DNA of 23,765 bases from Clostridiales bacterium. Its GTDB lineage: Bacteria > Bacillota > Clostridia > Lachnospirales > Lachnospiraceae. Location of the stretch: positions 1 to 23,765 of the forward strand of contig JAJPYU010000256.1 in NCBI GenBank assembly GCA_021204765.1, in the 5' to 3' direction. The position numbers and the translations under genes are program-made. The notes under the pieces are model-generated. The model was not told where the DNA came from. It was given only the letters and a program-made list of their open reading frames with translations, and did not search any database. Shown piece after piece: positions 1 to 7,842 of the stretch (its first letter is position 1; every line of letters begins with the position of its first letter).

Positions 1-719
1 GCCCGATAAGGTGCATACACTCCATGGAGCTTCAGGGTAGACTCGTGGGATCTCTCCCTGAAGGTCTCATCCTCCTTTGACTTTTTGCTTGCCGCCGGAT
101 AGATTTCCTCAAGCTCCCCAATGGTAAAGGGAGGCTCAGCGGGATATTCACCGGTATAGCTCTCGTCAAAATACGGCAGTCCCGGATTCCTGTCCCTCAG
201 CTCCTCTATGATCAGCCCCATCTGCAGGCCCCAGTCTCCCAGATGCACGTCCCCGATGGTGTTGTATCCCATAAAGCGCCCCATTCGCTTAATGCTCTCT
301 CCTATGATGGCCGAGCGCAGATGTCCGATGTGCAGGGGCTTGGCCACATTGGCTCCGCCGTAATCCACTATTATGGTCTCGCCGCAGCCGGACTTTTCCA
401 CTCCCAGATCAGGATCAGCAGCCATCTCATTCATATATCCCGCCAGGAAATCCCCGGCAAGAGTGATATTCAGGAATCCCGGCTTTGCCGACTCCACCTT
501 CTCGAACATCTCGCAGTCGGCCAGCCCCGCCGCCACCTCGTCGGCTATCATAAAAGGAGCTTTATGATATTTCTTCGCCCCGGCCATAGCGCCGTTGCAC
601 TGGAATTCACAGAGATCCGGACGGTTTGAGAGTGTGACTCTCCCATAATCCGCATCATAATCCGCATCAGCAAAGGCCTGCCGCACTTTATCGGAAATAA
701 TATCCAAAATCTTTTCCAT
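1..719 (-). CDS. argS: arginyl-tRNA synthetase, N-terminal part (runs off the window)
   Basis: Class I aminoacyl-tRNA synthetase that charges tRNA-Arg in the cytoplasm. The frame is open from the ATG at 717-719 to the window edge, giving about 239 residues. The first ~110 residues look like the ArgS N-terminal tRNA-binding domain. They are followed by the class I signature (V-A-K-P-L-H-I-G-H-L-R-S) and the family-typical V-H-L-G-D-W-G-L-Q-M-G segment. The ribosome binding site GGGGAGAGG lies about 9 nt before the ATG. It follows the sortase gene by only 28 bp and could be read from the same transcript. The KMSKS-like loop and anticodon-binding domain lie outside the window. Identification is firm; only completeness is unknown. 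Confidence 0.95.
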   Translation of the reverse strand, partial: MEKILDIISDKVRQAFADADYDADYGRVTLSNRPDLCEFQCNGAMAGAKKYHKAPFMIADEVAAGLADCEMFEKVESAKPGFLNITLAGDFLAGYMNEMAADPDLGVEKSGCGETIIVDYGGANVAKPLHIGHLRSAIIGESIKRMGRFMGYNTIGDVHLGDWGLQMGLIIEELRDRNPGLPYFDESYTGEYPAEPPFTIGELEEIYPAASKKSKEDETFRERSHESTLKLHGVYAPYR

Positions 720-747
720 ATGTTATTACCTCTCCCCAAACATTTAT

Positions 748-1587
748 TTAGTAGCTCACCTCATCCTCACACACTCCGCAGACTATGAATCTCTCAGTCT
801 CAGTGGCGGAGGTGCAGGTGGAAAGCGTCATTATCCTATCATTGCTGCCGGGATGCAGTCCGGTATCTTTCTGTGACCGGGACACTATCTTATCGATAAG
901 GCTCTGGAAATTCTCGTCGGCACCGTAGCCCACGGTGTAGACCACATCGTCATCCTGCACGACCTCGTAAGCGAAAATATGGTATCTGTAAGCCGCGGTG
1001 GGCGTGTAGACTGTGAAATACTGATTGTCATCATAAAAGCTGTCGTCCCGGCGGTACTTCTTCAATGTCCCGAACATGGAACCGTTCTTCATATTATGTC
1101 CATAAACGATATTGTATCGGTCAGAGAGATCTCCGGAATTAGCGGTCTCCAGGAAAATACTCCCGGCGGAGAAAGTATCCCCATAAAGGTTCGTGTGAAG
1201 GTACTCATCGTTGGATGTCCCATGGAGTATGGGATAATCCACGTTCACCTCATCTGTATTGTCAAAGCGGATCCAGGCCACCACATCCTTATTTATCGCC
1301 TTCAGTGAGTCGAAATCAATGCGCACCGATGCCCAGTCAGGCTCATCCTCTGTTTCACCGTCCGCTTCCTCATCCCCTCCCAGGTCAACTATATCCCCGG
1401 AGAGACTCTGGTAAGCGGACTCGGACTGATGATAATCCATGAGTATAGGCACCAGCTTCCAGAGAGCCAGAACAAGCACAATGATGGCTGCGACCAGTAT
1501 GAATGTGCTTATACCTGTCCCCCTCCGCTTCCTTTCCGCTCTCTTCTGTGCATCGCTTTTTGACCTGGATGCGTTCTTCCCGGACAT
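748..1587 (-). CDS. srtB: class B sortase (membrane-anchored transpeptidase)
   Basis: Predicted cell-surface cysteine transpeptidase that would join sorted proteins to peptidoglycan. It is 279 aa: a basic cytoplasmic N-terminus, one membrane segment at about residues 26-48, an acidic linker at about 64-84 (rich in E and D), then the sortase fold. The catalytic triad is visible: His164 in Y-G-H-N-M, Cys258 in L-S-T-C-T and Arg266 in E-R-F-I-V-C-G. The T-L-S-T-C-T context and the Y-P-I-L-H region match subfamily B better than A. The ATG is preceded by AGAGAGG. It starts 13 bp after the L,D-transpeptidase stop, so the two are probably co-transcribed. No sorted substrate protein is visible in this window, so the substrate is unknown. 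Confidence 0.88.
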   Translation of the reverse strand: MSGKNASRSKSDAQKRAERKRRGTGISTFILVAAIIVLVLALWKLVPILMDYHQSESAYQSLSGDIVDLGGDEEADGETEDEPDWASVRIDFDSLKAINKDVVAWIRFDNTDEVNVDYPILHGTSNDEYLHTNLYGDTFSAGSIFLETANSGDLSDRYNIVYGHNMKNGSMFGTLKKYRRDDSFYDDNQYFTVYTPTAAYRYHIFAYEVVQDDDVVYTVGYGADENFQSLIDKIVSRSQKDTGLHPGSNDRIMTLSTCTSATETERFIVCGVCEDEVSY

Positions 1588-1600
1588 ATGAAATACCTCT

Positions 1601-3010
1601 CTAATACACTATCACCGGCCAGCCTATCTCCACATTGGCATATACTGTCTTCATAGCCGACAGCGGTGTATTCACACAGCCATGGGAACCGTTTGTCTTG
1701 TAAATATTGCCGCCGAAGCTTGATCTCCAGGAAGCGTCATGTATGCCCACATTCCCATTGAAAGGCAGCCAGTAATCCACGTGGGAATCATAACCCTGTC
1801 CTGTCAGGTAATAATCCTCCATTTTCGCATCCACAGCCCACACTCCTCCGGAAGGCGTCCTGCGTTCATCCGTGTCTGTGCCTGTGACCACCGGTGTATC
1901 CACCACACATTTCCCATCCTTATAAACCCACATATTCTGGGCACTGATGGAGACTTCCACATAGCTGTCCCCGATATCGTCAGTGGCACGGGACAGTCCC
2001 TTGTAGCGATAGATGGGCTCCACTGTCACGCTCTCCCCGGCATCCAGCAGTCCTATCAGCTGCTCTGTGGTAGCGGACTGGGATATAAGCCAGCCGTAAT
2101 CGCCTCCCTTTAGGGTGATCTGTGAACCGGAATGGGTGGTAAATGTCCTTGAAAGTCCCATGGTATCCGTCTTATAGGCCATCTCATACACAAAATCACT
2201 GACTGCATCCTCGTCCCAGCTGTAGGAGAAGTCATCCCCGAGTATCAGCCAGGATGAGATGTCATCATAGTCAGCCACTATCTGCCTGTCATCAAAATCA
2301 TAAGTGATGGTCATGGCCAGCAGGCCGTTTAAGCTGTCACACTCGCCTGTAAGCCTGGGATCATCGGCAGCGACGTACGGTGCCTCATAGCAGTCATGAT
2401 CCTCCAGGACCACCTCGGACTCCCCATCAAGGACGGCTTCGCGCACCGCGTCGTACACGCTGTCATAGATAAGTGTGTTCCCGGGAGTGTCATCCACTAT
2501 CACATAACTTTTATCCTCGAATTCCAGATAGGCATCTGTGGGAGCGGTCATATTCTCATCCTGCATACAGGAGAGGGCAGTTATGGCCTCTCCCAGCATG
2601 TCATCATCCAGCTTCACGGATATGTCCGTATCTGAAACCGCTGTCAGTGACATCAGGGGCCAGAGCGCCGGATTCTGCCCGGCCAGCAGCTCATCCGCCT
2701 CGCCTTTGTCGTCATAGGAAAGGCCCATGTCTGCGGCGTCTATAAACTCATCCCCATCCCTGGTCACCACTGTCAGATAATATTCCCCGACCTTATCGGA
2801 AATCTCCTGTTTTAACCTCCCCACAGTCTGCATCCTTACGGAAATACCGAAGATAGACTCCGCCCCATAGAAATGGCTGTGGAAAAACACCACACCGCCC
2901 ACATAAACCGCCGCGATGATGATGACGATGACGAGCACAGCCCATCTCATCTTCGCCCTGCTCCTCTTCTGCCTCTGTAATTCTTCCTTTAAAAGATTAT
3001 TGGTCTTCAA
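1601..3010 (-). CDS. L,D-transpeptidase (YkuD domain) with peptidoglycan-binding region
   Basis: Membrane-anchored cell-wall cross-linking enzyme of the YkuD (LdtA-E type) family, 469 aa. A short basic cytoplasmic tail and a membrane segment at about 23-45 are followed by a long extracytoplasmic region. That region resembles the PG_binding_4 domains common in Clostridia Ldts (about 60-310). The C-terminal YkuD domain has His424 (G-I-H-D-A-S-W) and the catalytic motif S-H-G-C-V-N-T-P with Cys445. Such enzymes form 3-3 (meso-DAP to meso-DAP) links. The start is TTG at 3008-3010, chosen because GGAGAGG sits 7 nt upstream and no better start exists. That ribosome binding site abuts the U-tract of the ftsZ terminator, leaving no room for a separate promoter in the gap, so expression may depend on read-through or on a promoter inside ftsZ. 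Confidence 0.9.
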   Translation of the reverse strand: MKTNNLLKEELQRQKRSRAKMRWAVLVIVIIIAAVYVGGVVFFHSHFYGAESIFGISVRMQTVGRLKQEISDKVGEYYLTVVTRDGDEFIDAADMGLSYDDKGEADELLAGQNPALWPLMSLTAVSDTDISVKLDDDMLGEAITALSCMQDENMTAPTDAYLEFEDKSYVIVDDTPGNTLIYDSVYDAVREAVLDGESEVVLEDHDCYEAPYVAADDPRLTGECDSLNGLLAMTITYDFDDRQIVADYDDISSWLILGDDFSYSWDEDAVSDFVYEMAYKTDTMGLSRTFTTHSGSQITLKGGDYGWLISQSATTEQLIGLLDAGESVTVEPIYRYKGLSRATDDIGDSYVEVSISAQNMWVYKDGKCVVDTPVVTGTDTDERRTPSGGVWAVDAKMEDYYLTGQGYDSHVDYWLPFNGNVGIHDASWRSSFGGNIYKTNGSHGCVNTPLSAMKTVYANVEIGWPVIVY

Positions 3011-3024
3011 CTTAAGGCCTCTCC

Positions 3025-3053
3025 AAAAAACCCGCAGTCAGATGGCTGCGGGT
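3025..3053 (-). terminator. intrinsic terminator after ftsZ
   Basis: A perfect 8-bp stem ACCCGCAG/CTGCGGGT (3046-3053 and 3030-3037 on the plus strand) with an 8-nt loop. On the minus strand it is followed by a run of six U. It sits 21 bp after the ftsZ stop and ends only 14 bp before the TTG start of the L,D-transpeptidase. Confidence 0.85.
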
Positions 3054-3074
3054 CTCTTAAAAAACTGATGTCTT

Positions 3075-4262
3075 TTACTTTCTAGCCTTTAAGAAATCCG
3101 GAATCTGGATGTCTCTGGGCTCCACCTTGGGAGTAGGCTTTGGCTGGCGGATGGTATTCACCGGAATATCCGCTGTCGCTGATGCTCCCGCCGGAGCTTT
3201 TGGCTGCGCCTGAGTCTTCTGGGCACTGCTGCCGGTGCTGCTGTAATTCGGCCTGGAATATGTGCCGCCGCTGTAGCGTGCGCCAAAGCTCATGGCACTC
3301 CTCTGGGTGCCCGGCTTCTCCAGTCCTGTGGCGATGACGGTGATCTGTGCCGCATCCGGGATGGAATCGTCGTACTTGGCACCGAAGATGATATTGGCCT
3401 CGTCCCCGGCCAGCTCCTGCACATAGCTTGCTGCATCATTTGCATCCATCAGGGAAATATCACCGGAAATATTGATAATGACATGGGAAGCTCCCTCGAT
3501 AGTAGTCTCAAGAAGCGGACTGGCAACAGCCATCTTGACGGCCTCAATGGCTTTCTCGTCTCCGGTGGCAAAGCCAATACCGATGTGAGCCAGTCCTTTC
3601 TCCCTCATGACTGTCTGGACATCCGCAAAGTCCAGATTGATAAGCGCGGGGAGATTGATCAGATCTGTAATGCCCTGTACAGCCTGCTGCAGTACCTCGT
3701 CAGCTTTCTTTAAGGCATCCGGCATTGTGGTGCGCCTGTCGACGATCTCGAGTAATTTATCGTTGGGAATGACGATGAGGGTATCAACATGCTCCTGAAG
3801 ATTCTCTATGCCCATGAGAGCATTGCTCATGCGCTTCTTTGCCTCAAACTTGAATGGCTTGGTGACGACTCCAACGGTAAGGATGCCCATCTCCTTGGAA
3901 ATACGGGCAACTATGGGGGCTCCTCCTGTGCCTGTGCCGCCGCCCATGCCGCATGTGACAAACACCATGTCAGCGCCCTCCAGGGCCTTTGACAGCTCCT
4001 CCGCGCTCTCCTCGGCAGCCTTCTCGCCAATCTCCGGCTGTGCTCCCGCACCCAGCCCCTTAGTCAGCTTCTCTCCGATCTGGATAAGGGTAGGTGCCTT
4101 GCAGAGCATCAGGGCCTGCTTATCGGTATTCACCCCGATGAACTCCACACCGCCGATATTTTCGTCTATCATGCGGTTTACCGCGTTATTACCGGCCCCG
4201 CCTACTCCGACTACAATTATCTTTGCGCTGGACTCTACGCCCACAGACATTATCTCAACCAC
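3075..4262 (-). CDS. ftsZ: cell division GTPase FtsZ
   Basis: Tubulin-like GTPase that polymerises into the cytokinetic Z-ring at midcell. It is 395 aa, the usual length. Visible features: nucleotide-binding start G-V-G-G-A-G-N-N-A-V-N-R-M (~19-31), tubulin signature G-G-G-T-G-T-G (107-113), and the synergy (T7) loop N-L-D-F-A-D-V (~209-215). A variable Ser/Pro/Ala-rich linker at about 320-378 and a conserved C-terminal peptide ending I-P-D-F-L-K-A-R-K, which binds FtsA/SepF-type tethers, complete it. The start is GTG at 4260-4262, chosen because GGAGGG lies 6 nt upstream; the ATG four codons later is the alternative. It has its own sigma-A-like promoter and a strong terminator, so it can be expressed separately from the upstream dcw genes. 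No ftsA lies beside it. Confidence 0.97.
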   Translation of the reverse strand: MVEIMSVGVESSAKIIVVGVGGAGNNAVNRMIDENIGGVEFIGVNTDKQALMLCKAPTLIQIGEKLTKGLGAGAQPEIGEKAAEESAEELSKALEGADMVFVTCGMGGGTGTGGAPIVARISKEMGILTVGVVTKPFKFEAKKRMSNALMGIENLQEHVDTLIVIPNDKLLEIVDRRTTMPDALKKADEVLQQAVQGITDLINLPALINLDFADVQTVMREKGLAHIGIGFATGDEKAIEAVKMAVASPLLETTIEGASHVIINISGDISLMDANDAASYVQELAGDEANIIFGAKYDDSIPDAAQITVIATGLEKPGTQRSAMSFGARYSGGTYSRPNYSSTGSSAQKTQAQPKAPAGASATADIPVNTIRQPKPTPKVEPRDIQIPDFLKARK

Positions 4263-4326
4263 AATCGTCCCTCCATAATCATAATATATTTTCCAAAAAA
4301 ACGTAATAACCCTTTTTAACTATTTT

Positions 4327-4355
4327 ATAATACCTAAATACATTCATAAAATCAA
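4327..4355 (-). promoter_or_regulatory. sigma-A-type promoter of ftsZ
   Basis: On the minus strand a -35 TTGATT (4350-4355) is separated by 17 bp from a -10 TATTAT (4327-4332). Transcription would start near 4320, giving a leader of about 58 nt. The region is very AT-rich and lies in the 113-bp gap between divIB and ftsZ. The hexamers and spacing are identical to those of the mraZ promoter at 13098-13126. Confidence 0.75.
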
Positions 4356-4375
4356 GGCATTTTTAAAAATTCCCT

Positions 4376-5149
4376 TTAATAGTCGGGGATTTTCACCATC
4401 TCGCCCGGTTTAAAATAAATGTCGCCGCCGTCATCGCTTACTGTATCCAGATGAAGAGTGCCGCTCTCACCGCCAAGCCTCCCCATTATCTCGTCCATCC
4501 TGAGGATTTTTGCCGTCAGGGATGTGCTTGCCCCCAGATCCACCTGTATGTCACCGTAGCTTAAAAGCATGGTATTGTCGTTGATATATATAACCTCCGG
4601 CTGACGGTTGTACTTCACCAGCAGCTGGGTTAATGTCAGCAGGGTTTTAAGTGTGGGGCTGTCGATATCCAGCTTCTCATAGAGCTTGGCCTGCTCCACT
4701 GAGAGTCCCGAGATACGCATCACGTCATCCACCAGTTCATCTGAGAGTTCCACGACGAAACCATCCTGGTCGAAATAGGCATAGGCTTCGGCTGAGGGCA
4801 CGTAGGTGTAGCCCAGTATGCCTTTCTCCGTCACGGTAATGGTAAGCTCAGTAGGCGAGTCGAGAGTCACATCCATAGTATCCACAAAGGGGATCTCATC
4901 CTGTTTGCTGAACTTACTTTTGAAAAATACGTACAGCGAATTCCATGAATGATCATCATCCAGGACCCACTCGGATATCTGCTCGTCAGAGTAGATCTCA
5001 TTTCCCTCCACATTTACCTTTTCGACCACAAAGACCTTCCATGCCAACAGGAAAGTCACCGCCAGTAATGCTATTATTATAAGAACGACGACGAGTATCC
5101 TCTTCCTTCGCCGTTTTCTCTTTCTTTTCTTTTGTAAAGTACGCGCCAT
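4376..5149 (-). CDS. divIB: cell division protein DivIB/FtsQ
   Basis: Bitopic membrane protein of the divisome; in Firmicutes it forms a complex with FtsL and DivIC that controls septal peptidoglycan synthesis. It is 257 aa with a strongly basic cytoplasmic tail (Lys/Arg-rich, residues 6-18) and one membrane segment at about 19-39. A POTRA-like domain follows (V-E-K-V-N-V-E-G-N-E at ~46-55, about 70 residues long), then the beta domain to the C-terminus. Position between ftsW and ftsZ supports the call. The start is ATG at 5147-5149. AAGGAG ends only 1 nt before it and GGGAGA lies 11 nt upstream, so initiation spacing is poor and expression may be low. No other plausible start is seen. Confidence 0.88.
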   Translation of the reverse strand: MARTLQKKRKRKRRRKRILVVVLIIIALLAVTFLLAWKVFVVEKVNVEGNEIYSDEQISEWVLDDDHSWNSLYVFFKSKFSKQDEIPFVDTMDVTLDSPTELTITVTEKGILGYTYVPSAEAYAYFDQDGFVVELSDELVDDVMRISGLSVEQAKLYEKLDIDSPTLKTLLTLTQLLVKYNRQPEVIYINDNTMLLSYGDIQVDLGASTSLTAKILRMDEIMGRLGGESGTLHLDTVSDDGGDIYFKPGEMVKIPDY

Positions 5150-5174
5150 TCTCCTTTATATCTCCCTGAATAGT

Positions 5175-5210
5175 TCACACGGCCTCCCACAGGCCATTCG
5201 TAATACGCAT
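5175..5210 (-). CDS. possible 11-residue small ORF in the ftsW-divIB gap
   Basis: An ATG (5208-5210) is preceded by a very purine-rich GGGGAGGGGGAGC and opens an 11-codon frame (M-R-I-T-N-G-L-W-E-A-V) ending in TGA at 5175-5177. A 5-bp inverted repeat GGCCT/AGGCC lies inside it. The 120-bp gap is where murG usually sits in Firmicutes dcw clusters, but the peptide does not resemble MurG. It may be chance. It is listed because its ribosome binding site is better placed than that of divIB downstream. Confidence 0.2.
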   Translation of the reverse strand: MRITNGLWEAV

Positions 5211-5269
5211 GCTCCCCCTCCCCTTACGGTGCTGCGATTACTCATGCATTGTGAGGCCGCCTGTTTTCG

Positions 5270-6415
5270 TCATTCTATCGCCAGGTCTGTCCCCAAATGT
5301 ATCCCCCGCGATACCGACAGCGCCAGTCCCATCTCCATCAGCAGCACTATCATGGACGAGCCTCCGTAGGAAAAGAAAGGGAGGATGACTCCGGTGTTGG
5401 GAATGGAATTGGTGACCACTGCCAGGTTTAAGATGACCTGCAGGGACACATGGGCCATGATTCCCACCACCATCAGGCCTCCGGCCATGTCGGAGGAATT
5501 GTTGGCTATGACCATGAGCCTCCAGATCAGCAGCACGAAAAGCAGTATCACGCAAATGCCGCCGAAGAGTCCCAGTTCTTCGCAGATAATGGTAAAAATG
5601 AAGTCATTCTGGGCCTCGGGCACATAGCCCAGCTTCTGTATGCTGCCTCCCAGCCCTTTGCCGAAGAGCCCGCCGGAGCCAATGGCGTAGAGACCCTGCA
5701 TGGTCTGATAGACCTTGTCCGGATAGTCCTCCGGATGAAGCCATGCCTGCACTCTCTCGCCCCTGTAACCCCCATTGGTGGAGTAGATGGCAAAGGCCAC
5801 TATCACTATCCCCACAAATACCAGCAGCGCAATGAAATGTGAATACTTAGGGCTGGCCACAAACATCATCAGAACACATATCCCGGCGATAATGATAGCC
5901 GTGCTCAGATCCTGCACGGCGACGACTATGATGACCGGGGCTATCCTTATCAGCAGCTGCACCACACTGCGGAAATCTTTGATGTTCTTCGGCATACGGG
6001 CAAGGACTATGGCCATATACACTATCATGAAGATCTTTGCAAATTCCGAGGGCTGTATCACCATCCCCGTGTGCCCTATCTCCAGCCACCTTGTGGAGCC
6101 GTTGGCGTCAGAGCCCACGAACAGCACTGCCAGGCAGAGCAGGAAAGCCGCCCACCAGGCGATCCATCCTATGACCTTGTGCTCCCATTTTTTGTAGGGA
6201 AACAGTGTAAACCCCACCATAAATACCAGGCCTACGCAGATATTCCTGACCTGATGGCGCAGGTAATATGTGGCATCCCCAAAGGTGCTCTGCGCCTCAT
6301 AGGAGCTGACGGAGTATAGCATTACAAGTCCGAATCCCAACAGGAAAATAACTAAAAACAGCAGGCTGTAATCAAAATATTTGATTGTCTTCTCCTTTTT
6401 CCCGCGTCGGGCCAT
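5270..6415 (-). CDS. ftsW: SEDS peptidoglycan polymerase FtsW/SpoVE
   Basis: Polytopic SEDS-family glycosyltransferase that polymerises lipid II during septum (or spore cortex) synthesis with a partner class B PBP, presumably the one encoded at 8905-10908. It is 381 aa with about ten hydrophobic segments starting at ~14. Family landmarks include L-S-T-A-I-I-I (~165-171), the long extracellular loop with G-L-Y-A-I-G-S-G-G-L-F-G-K-G-L-G (~241-256), and the C-terminal F-F-S-Y-G-G-S-S segment. It starts 5 bp after the murD stop; its ribosome binding site GAGGAG overlaps the last murD codons, indicating coupling. FtsW, SpoVE and RodA are close paralogs; the dcw location favours FtsW or SpoVE. Confidence 0.92.
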   Translation of the reverse strand: MARRGKKEKTIKYFDYSLLFLVIFLLGFGLVMLYSVSSYEAQSTFGDATYYLRHQVRNICVGLVFMVGFTLFPYKKWEHKVIGWIAWWAAFLLCLAVLFVGSDANGSTRWLEIGHTGMVIQPSEFAKIFMIVYMAIVLARMPKNIKDFRSVVQLLIRIAPVIIVVAVQDLSTAIIIAGICVLMMFVASPKYSHFIALLVFVGIVIVAFAIYSTNGGYRGERVQAWLHPEDYPDKVYQTMQGLYAIGSGGLFGKGLGGSIQKLGYVPEAQNDFIFTIICEELGLFGGICVILLFVLLIWRLMVIANNSSDMAGGLMVVGIMAHVSLQVILNLAVVTNSIPNTGVILPFFSYGGSSMIVLLMEMGLALSVSRGIHLGTDLAIE

Positions 6416-6420
6416 CTATA

Positions 6421-7782
6421 TTACTCCTCTAATGCGTTTACCATTTCCTTGAACATCTTGCCTCTTACCTCATAGTTAGGAAACATGCCCCAGCTGGCGC
6501 AGGCAGGAGAAAGCAGGACGGCGTCACCGTTTTGGGCGTTCTCATAGCAGATATCCACGGCCTCCCGCAAATCATCCGCAAATACATAATCCTTAAAGCC
6601 GCACTTTTCGGCGTCAGCCGCTATCTTCTCCCTGGTCTGTCCGATAAGGACCAGAAGCTTTACCTTTCCGTCGAAGCTCTTTATCCACTCAGTGTATTCA
6701 CTGTCCTTGTCGTAGCCTCCGCCGATAAGGCAGGTAGGCCTGTCCATGGCCTGGATCCCCTTTATGGCGGCATCGGGATTCGTTCCCTTGGAATCATTAT
6801 AGAAGCGCACACCCCTCTTCTCTGTGACAAACTCAATGCGATGCTCCACAGCCTTGAATTCACGCAGGACTTTCCTGATATTTTCCATGGGAACACCAAC
6901 GCAGAGAGCCATGGCGGCCGCGGCCATGACATTCTCATGATTATGGCGGCCCAGGATGTTCAGTTCGTCAATATCTATAACCTTCTCCTTTATGCCGTCA
7001 TGGGAACAGATGATCTCTGTACCATCGAGATAAAGCCCCTCATCCAGGGTATGCAGGCTTGAAAACCACACAAGCTTAGCCTTAATTCCGTCAGTGTGTT
7101 CACGGATGATCTCATCCTCGTAATTTAATACGCAGAAATCCTCCTCAGTCTGGTTCCTGGTGATGGACATCTTGGTGGCAATATAGCACTCCATGGTGTG
7201 ATGGCGGTTGAGATGATCGGGAGTAATATTTAAGACTGCCGACACTTTCGGGTGAAACTCGTCAATGCTCTCCAGCTGAAAGCTGGAAATCTCCGCCACG
7301 GTGATGCTGTCCTCACCGGTATTGTCTATTGTGCCACTGTAGGGAATACCGATATTTCCCACCGTGTTCACCTGCCCGCCGCAGCTCTTCATGATCTCTC
7401 CTAACAGGGAGGTTGTCGTAGTCTTGCCGTTGGTGCCGGTGATGGCTAAGAGCAGGCCCTGATCACACCGGGCGGCCAGCTCCACCTCTCCCCACACCGG
7501 TATGCCCCTGGCCCTTAAGGTCATCACATCCGGGCAGTCAATGGGGACTCCGGGACTGATTATAGCCAGGTCTATACCTTTGGTCACATCCTCAGAGAGC
7601 TCTCCCACGGAAATCCTGACCTCATTCCACTCGTCGAAATTTTCCAGGATGCGGCTGCAGTCCAGCTCCTCATTTCCATCAAAGAGCAGTACCTCCGCTC
7701 CCTCTTTTATCAGCAGTTTTGCGGCGGAAATGCCGCTTAAGCCTGTTCCGAATACCAGAACCTTTTCTCCTTTGAAATCCAT
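6421..7782 (-). CDS. murD: UDP-N-acetylmuramoyl-L-alanine--D-glutamate ligase
   Basis: Cytoplasmic Mur ligase that adds D-glutamate to UDP-MurNAc-L-Ala using ATP. The protein is 453 aa from the chosen start. It has an N-terminal Rossmann-like domain (V-L-V-F-G-T-G-L-S-G, ~8-17) and the ATP-binding loop G-T-N-G-K-T-T-T-T (116-124). The central-domain I-T-P-D-H-L-N-R-H segment and the C-terminal Y-N-D-S-K-G-T-N-P-D-A motif are also present. The ATG at 7780-7782 is preferred because GAGGGGAG precedes it by about 6 nt. The ATG 14 codons upstream (7822-7824) has no good ribosome binding site and lies in the foot of a terminator-like hairpin. The gene sits between mraY and ftsW as in other Firmicutes. 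Confidence 0.95.
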   Translation of the reverse strand: MDFKGEKVLVFGTGLSGISAAKLLIKEGAEVLLFDGNEELDCSRILENFDEWNEVRISVGELSEDVTKGIDLAIISPGVPIDCPDVMTLRARGIPVWGEVELAARCDQGLLLAITGTNGKTTTTSLLGEIMKSCGGQVNTVGNIGIPYSGTIDNTGEDSITVAEISSFQLESIDEFHPKVSAVLNITPDHLNRHHTMECYIATKMSITRNQTEEDFCVLNYEDEIIREHTDGIKAKLVWFSSLHTLDEGLYLDGTEIICSHDGIKEKVIDIDELNILGRHNHENVMAAAAMALCVGVPMENIRKVLREFKAVEHRIEFVTEKRGVRFYNDSKGTNPDAAIKGIQAMDRPTCLIGGGYDKDSEYTEWIKSFDGKVKLLVLIGQTREKIAADAEKCGFKDYVFADDLREAVDICYENAQNGDAVLLSPACASWGMFPNYEVRGKMFKEMVNALEE

Positions 7783-7815
7783 GTTGTTCTCCCCTCGCCA
7801 TTTTGCCTGATCATT

Positions 7816-7838
7816 TAAAAACATGCGGCCCTGCCGCA
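7816..7838 (-). terminator. terminator-like hairpin between mraY and murD
   Basis: On the minus strand a 6-bp GC-rich stem TGCGGC/GCCGCA with a 3-nt loop starts 4 nt past the mraY stop and is followed by TGTTTTT. It resembles a weak intrinsic terminator inside the operon and could lower murD and ftsW output relative to mraY. The stem is short, so partial read-through is expected. Confidence 0.45.
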
Positions 7839-7842
7839 GCTG

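Noticed and set aside
7783..7824. MurD starting at the upstream ATG
   Set aside because: No good ribosome binding site, and it sits in the foot of the mraY-murD hairpin; the ATG at 7782 has GAGGGGAG and the family-typical N-terminus.
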